In this document: positions 36,071 through 44,883 of the stretch, one piece after another
How the letters are laid out: every line of letters begins with the position of its first letter
Position numbering within the stretch: the first letter of the stretch is position 1
Source: Niveispirillum lacus
GTDB taxonomy: Bacteria; Pseudomonadota; Alphaproteobacteria; Azospirillales; Azospirillaceae
Assembly: GCF_002251795.1 (NCBI RefSeq)
Contig: NZ_NOXU01000030.1
Location: 372,001-436,000, forward strand
Length of the DNA: 64,000 nt
Direction of reading: 5' to 3'
The notes under the pieces: model-generated
What the model saw: only the letters and a program-made list of their open reading frames with translations
Database searches by the model: none
Told to the model about the DNA's origin: nothing
Translations under genes and position numbers: made by a program

Positions 36071-37141
36071 ATGAAACTGCACCATTTGCTGATGGGAACT
36101 GCACTGGCACTCGTGCTGCCCATGGCCGCCTCGGCGCAGAACCTGCCGGAAGGCCCGTATATCGGGTCGCAGATCGGTGTGAACTGGCTGCAGGATCTGG
36201 ACCTGAAGACCGCCGCCACGACCAACAAGGTCAACACCAAGGAAACCATCGCCGCTGTGCTGGAGGGTGGTTATCAGTTCGGTGATGGTCTGCGTCTGGG
36301 CGTTGAGGGCGGCTATGCCGTCCATCAGGTCGACAAGATCAGCGCCAACCTTGGCAATCCGATCGGTGACGTCACCACCTTTACCCTGATGGGTGTGGTG
36401 CAGAAGGAATTCGATGTCGGGTCGCCGTTCCGTCCCTATGTCAGCGCCGGCCTGGGCTGGGGCTGGGTCGATACCGACAATGTCGGTCCCGTCTTCACCG
36501 CCCCTTACTATTCAAACGCCGCGCAGGACAACTTCGCCTATCAGTTGGGCGTGGGCGTCTCTTACGCGCTGACCCCGGATCTCGATCTGACCTTCGGTTA
36601 TCGCTACCAGGGCATGGATGACCTGAAGTTCAAGAGCGAGACCCCGGCTTACAAGAGCAACTATAACTCCCACAGCGTGCTGATCGGCGTCCGCACTGTC
36701 TTCGGCGCTGCGCCGGAGAAGCCCGCGCCGGCTGCCGCCATTGTCGCTCCCCCGCCGGCCCCGGCGGTTGCCCCCGCTCCGGCGCCGGTACCGGCCGCTG
36801 CACCGACCATCACCCGTAACTTTACGGTCTTCTTTGACTGGGATCGTTCGGTGCTGTCGGCCGATGCGCAGCAGGTTCTCCAGAACGTCGCCCGCGATGC
36901 CAAGGCTGGCAAGATCGTGCAGATCAACGTGTCCGGCCATGCCGACACGTCCGGTCCGACCGACTATAACCAGAAGCTGTCGCAGCGTCGCGCCGAAGCC
37001 GTCCGCGAATATCTGGTCAGCCAGGGTCTGCCGGCGAACCAGGTCGCCGTGGAAGCCAAGGGTGAGACCGACCTGCTGGTCCCGACCGCCGATGGCGTGC
37101 GTGAGCCGTCGAACCGTCGCGCCGTGATCGTGTTCCCCTGA
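36071..37141 (+). CDS. OmpA-family outer-membrane protein
   Basis: 356 aa, preceded by AAGGAGA. The signal peptide is cleaved after AASA. An eight-stranded beta-barrel occupies about residues 24-215 (GPYIGSQIGVNWLQDL, YVSAGLGWGWVDTDN, LTFGYRYQGMDDL, NYNSHSVLIGVRTVFG). A Pro/Ala hinge spans about 218-250. The OmpA peptidoglycan-binding domain follows (FFDWDRSVLS, VSGHADTSGPTDYNQKLSQR, EPSNRRAVIVF) with the Asp and Arg that bind diaminopimelate. It tethers the outer membrane to the cell wall. Its strong ribosome site and terminator imply abundant expression. Confidence 0.95.
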   Translation: MKLHHLLMGTALALVLPMAASAQNLPEGPYIGSQIGVNWLQDLDLKTAATTNKVNTKETIAAVLEGGYQFGDGLRLGVEGGYAVHQVDKISANLGNPIGDVTTFTLMGVVQKEFDVGSPFRPYVSAGLGWGWVDTDNVGPVFTAPYYSNAAQDNFAYQLGVGVSYALTPDLDLTFGYRYQGMDDLKFKSETPAYKSNYNSHSVLIGVRTVFGAAPEKPAPAAAIVAPPPAPAVAPAPAPVPAAAPTITRNFTVFFDWDRSVLSADAQQVLQNVARDAKAGKIVQINVSGHADTSGPTDYNQKLSQRRAEAVREYLVSQGLPANQVAVEAKGETDLLVPTADGVREPSNRRAVIVFP

Positions 37142-37160
37142 TCGCAACCACGGAATGGAA

Positions 37161-37223
37161 CCGCCGGTCAGTCATGACCGGCGGGTGCCGCGAAAAAGGC
37201 CGCTGAACACAGCGGCCTTTTTT
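37161..37223 (+). terminator. Hairpin plus Rho-independent terminator after the OmpA gene
   Basis: A first perfect hairpin (CCGCCGGTCA 37161-37170 with TGACCGGCGG 37175-37184) is followed by the terminator proper: GGCCGCTG (37198-37205) with CAGCGGCC (37210-37217) and TTTTTTATTTT. The double structure would end and stabilise an abundant mRNA. Confidence 0.9.
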
Positions 37224-37284
37224 ATTTTATCAGCGTTTTATTTGATTTAATTTTGATCTGTTTTTGCAACGGCTCGTTCGGGCA

Positions 37285-37950
37285 TTACGCCATCGGGGCG
37301 ATGCCATGCTCCATCGCCCAGATGGCGGCCTGGGTGCGGTTGCCGGCATTAATCTTCCGCATGGCGTTTTTGAAATGCATCTTCACGGTGCTTTCCGTGA
37401 TCGACAGGCGCCGGGCGATGGCCTTGTTCGAATGACCGCTGATGACACAAGCCAGGATCTGGGTTTCACGCGGTGACAGGTCGGCGCCCCCGGACTGGCT
37501 TTGCGTGTCCCCGGCAGTGGTGGTTACACTGGGTGATTGGCCCAATCCCTGGGCCGCGGCGGCCGGGTAGACCGCCTGTCCCATCAAGATCAGGCGGACC
37601 GCACGCAGCACCGCGTTAAAGGAGGCGCCCTTCGACACATGACCATGGGCGCCGGCGGCCAGGCTGCGGGCCAGGGCCGGCTGGCTCAGATCAGCACTCA
37701 GCACGAGAATCCGTGCCTCAGGTGCGGCCTGCCGCAACCTCAGCAGCGCATCGCCATCGTCGGTACGGTCAAGGCCGGCCGGGTCGGTGATGATCAGGGC
37801 TGGCGCCGGTGGTTGCGCCAGGGCCTGTTCGGCCGCCATCAGCGAGGGCAGGGGTGAGTCCACCGCCATGCCTTCTTCTTCCAGGAGAGCGGCCAGCGCT
37901 GCACTGAACAACTGGTCATGATCGACCAGCACCACGGACCCGGATGTCAT
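37285..37950 (-). CDS. LuxR/NarL-type response regulator
   Basis: 221 aa from ATG 37950 (MTSGSVVLVDHDQLFSAALA). The receiver domain has acidic Asp10 and Asp12, a probable phosphoacceptor Asp56 (ALIITDPAGLD) and VSKG with the conserved Lys. The C-terminal GerE helix-turn-helix is LSPRETQILACVISGHSNKA and ITESTVKMHFKNAMRKI. It is divergent from a second, similar regulator at 38282, and the space between is AT-rich. No kinase gene is adjacent. The upstream in-frame extension lies in AT-rich leader and is rejected. Confidence 0.88.
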   Translation of the reverse strand: MTSGSVVLVDHDQLFSAALAALLEEEGMAVDSPLPSLMAAEQALAQPPAPALIITDPAGLDRTDDGDALLRLRQAAPEARILVLSADLSQPALARSLAAGAHGHVSKGASFNAVLRAVRLILMGQAVYPAAAAQGLGQSPSVTTTAGDTQSQSGGADLSPRETQILACVISGHSNKAIARRLSITESTVKMHFKNAMRKINAGNRTQAAIWAMEHGIAPMA

Positions 37951-38281
37951 CCCCGCATACCCCCTTCGATCCAGCCCATTCCCATCGCCGCTGAACCAGG
38001 CGCATGCCGCATTCGACGGGAATTTTTCCCATGATTCCAAGCCTCTTGGGCCTGTCGCTGAAACTTTAGTTAAAATACAATCGATAGATCGATAATCGAA
38101 GTAACTGCAAAGGATAAAAACTTCGAATTTCGATCTAAATTCATAACAACTCACGTCCTGTGAAGAATATAAACAGATTCTGAATCAATTGACCAGAAGG
38201 AGGTTGCGAGAGGACTTAATCCGTACGAATATGTACGTGAGGTTAACACCGGGACTGGATGCCCGTTTGCTGGAGGTCGTG
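37951..38281. promoter_or_regulatory. AT-rich divergent control region of two LuxR-type regulators
   Basis: 331 bp between the starts. Positions about 38060-38190 are markedly AT-rich against the GC-rich background and hold TCGAT/ATCGA repeats around 38088-38100. At 38222-38237 is a palindrome, CGTAC-GAATAT-GTACG, 45 bp before the right-hand ATG, suitable for a dimeric LuxR-type protein. AGGAGG near 38199 is followed by in-frame TTG codons, so a longer start for the right-hand gene cannot be excluded. Confidence 0.5.
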
Positions 38282-39034
38282 ATGACCATCGCTGTGCGCC
38301 GGGGCGGTAATCCGCTGCGTGTTGTGTCCATGGAAACGTACGCGCGACCTTCCGGGGTCGATGCCGTGTCCGGCGTGCGCCGCCGCTGTTTCCTGATCAT
38401 TGATCCGCAGGCCCTGGTCCGGCACGGTCTGGCGCTGACCCTGTCATCGCTGAATGATGGGGCGCAGACCTGGCAGGCTGGTACCCCGGCAGAGGCCCTG
38501 GTTCTCCTGGCGCAGGCGACCAGCATTCCCGATGTGATCCTGATGGATGCTGACGGGTTGGGCAGCGAACGGATGGCGGCCATCGCCGATTTCCTTGCGC
38601 GGGTGCAGGGTGTGCCCACCATCATCATGTCATCCGGCTTCACCCCGGCGGAAACCCGCACCCTGCTGACGGCGGGGGCTTCTGCCTGCCTGCTGAAAAG
38701 CGACCCCAGTGCCGTTCTGGCGGAGGCGGTGTCGCTGGCGCTGACGCGGGAAGGCTATGTGCAGATGCCCTATGCCATGCTGACCCCGTCTGTCGCGGCC
38801 CCGGTGGCGGAAGATCAGGCCGACATGGCATCGGTCTCCCGCCTGACCAACCGTCAGCGCGATATTTTCCGTCTGCTGCTGTCCGGCTGTTCCAACAAAG
38901 AGATCGCCCGGCAGTTGGGCGTATTGGAAGGCACCGTGAAGGTTCATGTGCGCGCGATGATGCAGAAGCTGGGCGCCCGCAACCGCACCCAGATCGCCAT
39001 TCTGGCCGCCCGTACCGGTTTCCGCGCCGACTGA
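38282..39034 (+). CDS. LuxR/NarL-type response regulator
   Basis: 250 aa from ATG 38282, with GGAGG five nt upstream. After about 30 residues of N-terminal extension the receiver begins (RRRCFLIIDPQALVRHGLAL) with Asp41, phosphoacceptor Asp89 (VILMDADG) and ACLLKSD with the conserved Lys. The GerE domain is LTNRQRDIFRLLLSGCSNKE and LEGTVKVHVRAMMQKLG. It is a paralogue of the divergent regulator: the ends RNRTQIAILAA and NRTQAAIWAM match. The target genes are unknown. Confidence 0.88.
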   Translation: MTIAVRRGGNPLRVVSMETYARPSGVDAVSGVRRRCFLIIDPQALVRHGLALTLSSLNDGAQTWQAGTPAEALVLLAQATSIPDVILMDADGLGSERMAAIADFLARVQGVPTIIMSSGFTPAETRTLLTAGASACLLKSDPSAVLAEAVSLALTREGYVQMPYAMLTPSVAAPVAEDQADMASVSRLTNRQRDIFRLLLSGCSNKEIARQLGVLEGTVKVHVRAMMQKLGARNRTQIAILAARTGFRAD

Positions 39035-39062
39035 CGGGTCCCGCCGCGGGCGTCTGACGGTT

Positions 39063-40415
39063 CTACACGCCCGCGACCGTCATCCCCTCGATGCGCAGGG
39101 TCGGGGCATCAATGCCGTATCGCCGGCAAAGGTCGCTGGCGGGGGTCAGGCGGCGGTACATGTCCTTCAGATTGCCGGCGATGGTGATTTCGCTGACCGG
39201 ATAGGCAATTTCACCATTCTCAATCCAGAAACCGGCGGCGCCGCGTGAATAGTCACCAGTGACCCCATTCACACCCTGGCCCATCATCTCCGTCACATAC
39301 AGACCCTGCCGGATATCGGCCATCAGGTCCTTGGGCGACAGCGGGCCGGGTTCCATATACACATTGGTGGGGCTGGGGGCCGGTGGGCCGCCCGTGCCGC
39401 GTGTGGCATGGCCGGTGGGCGACAGGCCCAGTTGACGCGAAGAGCGCAGGTCCAGAATCCAGGTGGTCAGGACACCGTCCTCGATCAGGCACCGCCGCTG
39501 GTTGGCCAGACCTTCCGCGTCGAACGGCTTGGATCGCAGACCACGGCGGATATGCGGGTCCTCGACGATACGGATGCCGCTGCCGAACACGTCCTGGCCC
39601 AGACGGTCTTTCAGGAAACTTGTGCCGCGTGCAATGGCGGCCCCCGATATGGCCCCGCAGAAGGTACCGACAAATCCGCCCGACAGGCGCGGGTCAAAAA
39701 TGATGGGAACAGCCTGACTCTTCACCTTGCGGGGGTTCAGCTTGGCCACCGTTTTCTGGCCTGCACGTGTCCCGATCTCTGTCGGGCTTTCCAGATCACT
39801 GCCATAGACCGTGGAATGAAAATCATAGTCGCGTTCCATGCCGGTCCCTTCACCGGCCAGGACGGAGACTGACAACGACCGGCGTGACACACCATACCCG
39901 CCGGCAAAACCATTGCTGGCCACCAGCGTCACGGCGCTGCGGCTCCAACTGGCATCGGCCCCGTCGGAATTGGTGACGCCGGCCACGGCGCGGGCGGCAT
40001 CCTCGGTTTCCTTGGCAGCGGCGATCAGGTCGGCCGCTGTCGGCTCCGCACTGTCCAGCAGGTCCAGATCCGGCCAGGTCTGGGCAATCTGGTCAGGGTC
40101 GGCGATCCCGCAGAACGGGTCCTCCGGCACGGCGCGGGCCATGGCCACGGCGCGGTCGGCCAGCTCGGCCAGCATGCGGGGGCTACGATCGGTGCTGGAA
40201 ACCACGGCCATGCGCCGGCCCACAAACACGCGCAGGCCCAGATCGCCGGCTTCCGACCGTTCCAGTCCTTCCGGCTGGCCCAGCCGCGTTGACAATGACA
40301 GTGACGCCGCATCCACCAGCAGTGCATCGGCCGCGTCGGCACCCGCCCGGCGGGCGCGCTGGATCAGATCGTCCAGCAGATTGGCGGCGTCCTGATCGAA
40401 ACTGGGCTTGCTCAT
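39063..40415 (-). CDS. pmbA: TldE/PmbA-type metalloprotease subunit
   Basis: 450 aa from ATG 40415 (MSKPSFDQDAANLLDDLIQR). It shows the TldD/PmbA fold blocks: LGLRVFVGRRMAVVSSTDRS, SRRSLSVSVLAGEGTGMERD, VPIIFDPRLSGGFVGTF, and a C-terminal GVNGVTGDYSRGAAGFWIEN and GEIAYPVSEITIAGNL. It lacks HExxH, as expected for the E subunit, which forms a heterodimer with TldD to degrade unfolded peptides, including microcin leaders and CcdA. No tldD gene is in the window. Confidence 0.92.
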   Translation of the reverse strand: MSKPSFDQDAANLLDDLIQRARRAGADAADALLVDAASLSLSTRLGQPEGLERSEAGDLGLRVFVGRRMAVVSSTDRSPRMLAELADRAVAMARAVPEDPFCGIADPDQIAQTWPDLDLLDSAEPTAADLIAAAKETEDAARAVAGVTNSDGADASWSRSAVTLVASNGFAGGYGVSRRSLSVSVLAGEGTGMERDYDFHSTVYGSDLESPTEIGTRAGQKTVAKLNPRKVKSQAVPIIFDPRLSGGFVGTFCGAISGAAIARGTSFLKDRLGQDVFGSGIRIVEDPHIRRGLRSKPFDAEGLANQRRCLIEDGVLTTWILDLRSSRQLGLSPTGHATRGTGGPPAPSPTNVYMEPGPLSPKDLMADIRQGLYVTEMMGQGVNGVTGDYSRGAAGFWIENGEIAYPVSEITIAGNLKDMYRRLTPASDLCRRYGIDAPTLRIEGMTVAGV

Positions 40416-40729
40416 CACATTTCCCGTATCCACGGCCCGGCACAGGGCGGTCACCAGACATCTAGCATTCGCCCCCTGGCCCGCAAAGGGCCAAAGCACC
40501 CGTCGCGACGGTGTGTCCCTGTGCTGTACGTGCAACAGGGTATGGGTGTTACGGCCCGTTAACCCCCCAGAGACAATATAAACATTTGCATGTTAAAGAG
40601 TCGCTTATATAGTCGGTGCATGGGTATCGGGGCGATGCCCAGGATCAACATCCGGCCTCAAGCGCGGGTTTCCGGCGGACCAGAAACCGCCCCTGTGCTT
40701 GAGCTGAACTGACAACAGAGGAGGCCGTT
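40416..40729. other. 314-bp intergenic region upstream of the 55-aa gene
   Basis: No gene is seen. An AT-rich stretch at 40571-40614 (AATATAAACATTTGCATG and GCTTATATAG, with a GAGTC site between) is the probable promoter of the small gene at 40730. The left part is the pmbA leader. Confidence 0.4.
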
Positions 40730-40897
40730 ATGCGTGAAGCGACAAATCTGAAGCAGCGTGCCGCCATGGTCCTGCAAGCCCTGGTCCTGTGCGGTCTGTT
40801 TGTGGTGGCGGCCCTGTCCGCCGGCGAACAGTCGGCCCATGCCGGTGGTGCGGCTATGGCCCATGACCAGGCAAGCGTGGCCCTGCCGAAAGGCTGA
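40730..40897 (+). CDS. Small single-helix protein (55 aa)
   Basis: ATG 40730 follows GAGGAGG by five nt, an excellent ribosome site. The product starts MREATNLKQRAAMVLQALVL, continues with a hydrophobic helix (CGLFVVAALSAG) and ends in a short His/Ala-rich tail (EQSAHAGGAAMAHDQ, ASVALPKG). It may be a small membrane protein or be cleaved after the helix (SAHA-GG) and exported. It lies 85 bp ahead of yajQ. No family recognised. Confidence 0.6.
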   Translation: MREATNLKQRAAMVLQALVLCGLFVVAALSAGEQSAHAGGAAMAHDQASVALPKG

Positions 40898-40982
40898 CCC
40901 CCGGCGTGGAAGGATGACGCACGGTGATGCAGGATGCTAGTCTGTGTCCTGCATTCAATCCGTTGTCAGGAACTTTTCCCCG

Positions 40983-41474
40983 ATGCCTTCTTTCGACATC
41001 GTCTCCAAGACCGAAATTGCCGAAGTGAACAACGCCGTTCAGGGTGTGGTGCGTGAGCTTCAGACGCGTTTCGATTTCAAAGGCTCCAAATCCACCTTGG
41101 AAGTGAAGGAGAAGGAGAGCGAAATCCACATCCATACGGAGGATTCGACCAAGCTGGCGCAGTTGCAGGAAATGCTGAAAGGCTATTTCGTGCGCCGCAA
41201 GTTGGACCCCGGTTGCCTGGACTGGGGCAAGGAAGAAAACGCTGCCGGTGGCACCCTGCGCCAGACGATCAAGGTCAAGCAGGGCATTGACCAGACCCTG
41301 GCCAAGCAGATCACCAAGGCCATCAAGGACAGCAAGATGAAGGTCCAGGCCTCCATCCAGGGCGACGAGCTGCGCGTGACCGGCAAAAAAATTGACGATC
41401 TGCAAGCTGCCATTGCCATGGTCAAGGGCCTGAAGATCGAGCAGCCCCTGCAATATGTGAATTTCCGCGACTGA
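40983..41474 (+). CDS. yajQ: YajQ-family c-di-GMP/nucleotide-binding protein
   Basis: 163 aa from ATG 40983 (MPSFDIVSKTEIAEVNNAVQ). Two ferredoxin-like repeats are covered by TRFDFKGSKSTLEVKEKE, RRKLDPGCLDWGKEE, KDSKMKVQASIQGDELRVTG and the ending PLQYVNFRD, all family landmarks. Homologues in Xanthomonas and Pseudomonas bind c-di-GMP and act with transcription factors. Two diguanylate cyclases lie 10 kb to the left. Confidence 0.95.
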   Translation: MPSFDIVSKTEIAEVNNAVQGVVRELQTRFDFKGSKSTLEVKEKESEIHIHTEDSTKLAQLQEMLKGYFVRRKLDPGCLDWGKEENAAGGTLRQTIKVKQGIDQTLAKQITKAIKDSKMKVQASIQGDELRVTGKKIDDLQAAIAMVKGLKIEQPLQYVNFRD

Positions 41475-41487
41475 TTCGTGCGGCTGG

Positions 41488-41529
41488 CCCTTACCCTCCC
41501 ATGCCCGTTGCGCTGTGGGAAGGTAAGGG
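41488..41529 (+). terminator. Long stem-loop between yajQ and glmU
   Basis: CCCTTACC-C-TCCC (41488-41500) pairs with GGGA-A-GGTAAGGG (41517-41529). There is no T-run, so termination efficiency is uncertain; it could serve both convergent genes. Confidence 0.5.
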
Positions 41530-41562
41530 ATGCGCTGATCCGGCCGGGTCGCCGCCCTGGTG

Positions 41563-42921
41563 TTAGGTTTTTCCCAACTTGGCTTTCAGCGCCAGCTTAG
41601 CGGCACGGTATCGTGTTGCCCAACCGGCCTTTTCTTCCTGCGGGGCACGGCTGATGGCCAGGGCCTCGGCAGACACGTCGCGCGTCACGACTGTACCCGC
41701 GGCGGTATAGGCCCCATCCCCCACGCAGACCGGCGCCACCAGGGTGGAATGGGTGCCGATGAACACATTCTGCCCAATGCGGGTGCGATGCTTCAGCACG
41801 CCATCATAATTGCAGGTGATGGTGCCGGCCCCGATATTGGACCCGCCGCCGACATCGGCATCCCCCAGATATGTCAGGTGGTTGGCCTTGGCGCCGGCCC
41901 CGAATTTGGTGTTTTTCAGCTCAACAAAATTCCCGATATGGGCCCCTTCGCCGATATCGCTGCCCGGACGCAGCCGGGCAAAGGGGCCGATGATGGCGCC
42001 CCTGCGCACGACCACACCTTCCAGATGACTGAAAGGTTTGATCTCAACCCCGTCCTCCACCGTGACGCCCGGTCCGAACACGACATTCTGGCCCACCGTG
42101 ACATCCCGGCCCAGCACCGTGTCGGCGGCGAAATACACCGTGTCAGGGTCCAGCAAGGTGGCCCCATTGGCCATGGCGGCCTGCCGTAACCGGCCCTGGA
42201 AAATCCGTTCGATACCCGCCAGTTCGGCGCGGCTATTGACCCCGGCAGTATCGTCGGTCGGCCCTTCGACCACGGCACAGCTCCAGCCCGCCATCCGCGC
42301 GACCGCCACCGCATCGGTCAGATAATACTCGCCCTTGGCATTGTGATTGCCGATCCCGGACAACAATGTGCCCATGCGGGCCCCGTCAAACGCCATGAAC
42401 CCGGCATTACAAAGGGTGACCGCGCGTTCTTCGGTGCTGGCATCCAGGAATTCGACGATCTTCTCCAGCCCGCCATCGGCGCCCAGAATCAGGCGACCAT
42501 AGGCGCCCGGATCGGCAGGCCGCATGCCCAGAACCACAACCGCCGGGTTCTGTCCGCCGGCGCGTGCAGCGACCATGGCCGACAGGGTCGCCGGCGTAAT
42601 CAAGGGCGAATCGCCATAAAGGACCAGCACATCACCGCTAAAGCCCGCCAGGGCACCCAGGGCCGCCTTCACAGCGTCCCCCGTTCCCCGTTGCTGTTCC
42701 TGCACCACGGTCGGGTGCGGGGCAACGGCAGCAGCAACATTGTCCATGCCGGGCCCGACCACGACCACAATCTTTTCCGGTGACAGGCTTTCTGCCGCTC
42801 GGATCACATGATTGACCATCGGCATGCCACCCAGCGGGTGCAGCACCTTGGGCAGATCGGATTTCATGCGTGTGCCCTTGCCGGCGGCAAGGATGATGCA
42901 GGCGAGCGGACGTTGGGGCAT
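41563..42921 (-). CDS. glmU: Bifunctional UDP-GlcNAc pyrophosphorylase / glucosamine-1-phosphate acetyltransferase
   Basis: 452 aa. The N-terminal uridyltransferase domain starts with LAAGKGTRMKSDLPKVLHPL (nucleotide loop 11-19) and has QQRGTGDAV and YGDSPLI. The C-terminal left-handed beta-helix of hexapeptide repeats (VTVGQNVVFGPGVTVEDGVE, AHIGNFVELKNTKFG, NIGAGTITCNYDG) is the acetyltransferase. It makes UDP-N-acetylglucosamine for peptidoglycan and lipopolysaccharide. It is divergent from gph with 86 bp between. Confidence 0.97.
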   Translation of the reverse strand: MPQRPLACIILAAGKGTRMKSDLPKVLHPLGGMPMVNHVIRAAESLSPEKIVVVVGPGMDNVAAAVAPHPTVVQEQQRGTGDAVKAALGALAGFSGDVLVLYGDSPLITPATLSAMVAARAGGQNPAVVVLGMRPADPGAYGRLILGADGGLEKIVEFLDASTEERAVTLCNAGFMAFDGARMGTLLSGIGNHNAKGEYYLTDAVAVARMAGWSCAVVEGPTDDTAGVNSRAELAGIERIFQGRLRQAAMANGATLLDPDTVYFAADTVLGRDVTVGQNVVFGPGVTVEDGVEIKPFSHLEGVVVRRGAIIGPFARLRPGSDIGEGAHIGNFVELKNTKFGAGAKANHLTYLGDADVGGGSNIGAGTITCNYDGVLKHRTRIGQNVFIGTHSTLVAPVCVGDGAYTAAGTVVTRDVSAEALAISRAPQEEKAGWATRYRAAKLALKAKLGKT

Positions 42922-43007
42922 GGTGGCGGGCCGGTCGGCAGTTTGTCTAAGCTGGCCCCCTGTATCATACAGACCCCTGCGAAAGCCAAGCGGAAGCGGC
43001 AGAGACG

Positions 43008-43685
43008 ATGAGCATCCTGAAACGGTTTCCCGCCCTGATCTTCGATTTCGACGGGACCCTGACTGACAGCGCGCCCGATATCACCCTGGGCTTGAACCGG
43101 CTGCTGGCCCAGGAAGGCCGGCGGGAATTGCCGCTGTCCATGGTGCATCACATGATCGGCGATGGGGCGGGACGGCTGGTGGAGCAGGCCTTCGCCGCCA
43201 CGGGTGTGGCCCTGACACCCGCTGAGCTGGGGCCGATGACGGCGCGGTATCTGGCGATCTATGGCGCGCTGCCCGTGGATCGGTCCTGTATCTATCCGGA
43301 TGTGGTGGACACACTGACCGCCTTGAAGCAGGCTGGGCATCGCCTGGGCCTGTGTACCAACAAGCCAGCGGGGATCAGTGTCGATCTGTTGGGCGAACTG
43401 GGGCTGGACACGCTGTTCGATGCGGTGGCGGGCGGGGACAGTGTGGCGCGCCGGAAGCCGCATCCCGACCCGCTGCTGTTCGTGATGGACCGGTTGGGCG
43501 TGGATGCGGGTGGGGCCGTGATGGTCGGCGACAATGCCAATGATGTGGCGGCGGCGCGGGGGGCCGGCGTGCCGGCCGTGGCCGTCGCCTATGGCTATCC
43601 GCGCATGCCGCTGGCAGAACTGGGCGCGGATATCATCATCGACCGGTTCGCGGACTTGCCCACCGCGCTGGCGCGGCTGGTGTAA
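43008..43685 (+). CDS. gph: Phosphoglycolate phosphatase, HAD family
   Basis: 225 aa. IFDFDGTLTD holds the nucleophile Asp13 and acid/base Asp15. LGLCTNKPAG is motif II, RRKPHPDPLL gives the motif III Lys, and VMVGDNANDVAAARGAGVP is motif IV. It removes 2-phosphoglycolate from oxidative DNA damage repair or photorespiration. The pairing with glmU is seen in other alphaproteobacteria. It converges on the DUF3108 gene with only 3 bp between stops. Confidence 0.9.
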   Translation: MSILKRFPALIFDFDGTLTDSAPDITLGLNRLLAQEGRRELPLSMVHHMIGDGAGRLVEQAFAATGVALTPAELGPMTARYLAIYGALPVDRSCIYPDVVDTLTALKQAGHRLGLCTNKPAGISVDLLGELGLDTLFDAVAGGDSVARRKPHPDPLLFVMDRLGVDAGGAVMVGDNANDVAAARGAGVPAVAVAYGYPRMPLAELGADIIIDRFADLPTALARLV

Positions 43686-43688
43686 GGG

Positions 43689-44495
43689 TTAGACCGCCTT
43701 GACGGTGGAGAGGTGCACCTTCACCGCCCCCAGCGGGCTGTCCATCTCCAGCCGCACAGGTACAGGCGTACCGCCAGCAATGGCCGGGGCGATATAGAGC
43801 GTGACGGGGATGTCCTTGCGCTTGGCTCCCTCCCGATCGCGGTCGCGCTGGCGGTTTTCCTTCCACCGGCCGGCGACCGGCTTGTATTTCACCGTGCAAG
43901 CCGTCGCCGGGCCGGCATAGACCGACAGGTCCGTTGCCTCCAGCGTCGCCGGGCCTTGCGTGGCGAAGACCAGATCATAGCGTTGACGCCCGTCATAAAC
44001 GGGCACGGTGATGTCGCAATCCCCCTTCTTCGCCACTTGGTCCAGAACGGCCACAATGGCGGAAACCGGGTCGACTGTACCCAGGCGCAGGTTCACGGGC
44101 ACCGGTTCCCGGTCCTTTTCCGGTTCCGGATTGGCCAGCGTCAAGGTGGGCGTGCCGTCGGGTGTATAATCCACAGTGGTCATGCGCGGCTGGTCACGCC
44201 AACTGCCATGGGCGGTAAATTGTCGCGGCTGTGGCAGGGCTCCGGAGAGCAGCCCTTGCGCGCGGACATCGGTTTTCCACTGCGCCACCCGGCCCAGGAA
44301 ACCATCTGTCTGCATCTTCAAACCGGCGCGATAACCGTTGGCGCCCAGTGCCATTTCCGCATCGGCGTCCAGTACATGCACGCCGCCGACATGCACCGCG
44401 TAGGTCAGCGATAGCCCCTGTGCCGGGTTGGCGGTGGCCACCGTGGTTGGCGCTATGGCCAGAAGGGCGAAAGGGAGGCAGCGGAACATGCGCAT
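43689..44495 (-). CDS. DUF3108 domain-containing exported protein
   Basis: 268 aa from ATG 44495 (MRMFRCLPFALLAIAPTTVA), with GGAGG-type AAGGGAGG... not present near it, so the start rests on the clear signal peptide, cleaved near ATA-NP. The mature protein begins LSLTYAVHVGGVHVLDADAE and continues GFLGRVAQWKTDVRAQGLL, the DUF3108 signature of predicted periplasmic beta-barrel or lipid-handling proteins. A basic segment (KENRQRDRDREGAKRKD) and VRLEMDSPLGAVKVHLSTV end it. Function unknown. Confidence 0.82.
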   Translation of the reverse strand: MRMFRCLPFALLAIAPTTVATANPAQGLSLTYAVHVGGVHVLDADAEMALGANGYRAGLKMQTDGFLGRVAQWKTDVRAQGLLSGALPQPRQFTAHGSWRDQPRMTTVDYTPDGTPTLTLANPEPEKDREPVPVNLRLGTVDPVSAIVAVLDQVAKKGDCDITVPVYDGRQRYDLVFATQGPATLEATDLSVYAGPATACTVKYKPVAGRWKENRQRDRDREGAKRKDIPVTLYIAPAIAGGTPVPVRLEMDSPLGAVKVHLSTVKAV

Positions 44496-44667
44496 GTCGG
44501 TGGGCCTCTCAACACTGCGTGCGGCAATCGTGAGGGCAATGTGGGTCGGAACGTCTTGTCCGACAAGGATTTCCATCAATGTGCCGAAAAAAATCACCGG
44601 GCTTTCGACTTTTCCCTTTGACAGGCCGTCCCCAACCCCCTAAAACCCCGCTCCACCGACGACGGAT

Positions 44668-44742
44668 GGGCGCGTAGCTCAGCGGGAGAGCATCGCCTTC
44701 ACACGGCGGGGGTCGCAGGTTCAATCCCTGCCGCGCCCACCA
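44668..44742 (+). tRNA. tRNA-Val (anticodon CAC)
   Basis: 75 nt including an encoded CCA. The acceptor stem GGGCGCG pairs with CGCGCCC, the D arm is GCTC-AGCGGGA-GAGC, the anticodon arm TCGCC-TTCACAC-GGCGG has anticodon CAC, and the T arm is GCAGG-TTCAATC-CCTGC. All stems are well formed. It decodes GUG. A strong terminator follows 18 nt later. Confidence 0.96.
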
Positions 44743-44755
44743 TCCTTCGGTATCC

Positions 44756-44789
44756 AAAAAGCCGCCGGCCCTGTGCCGGTGGCTTTTTT
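44756..44789 (+). terminator. Rho-independent terminator of tRNA-Val
   Basis: GCCGCCGGC (44761-44769) pairs with GCCGGTGGC (44775-44783), followed by TTTTTT. A run of five A precedes the stem, so it may also work leftward. Confidence 0.92.
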
Positions 44790-44883
44790 GCTTTCCAGAT
44801 CAGGGCTTTGCTGACACGAGTGCTGGTCGTTGCCTTGGGTTCCTTCCTGCGCCGGGACAGCGTTGCGGCGAACGGAATACCTG

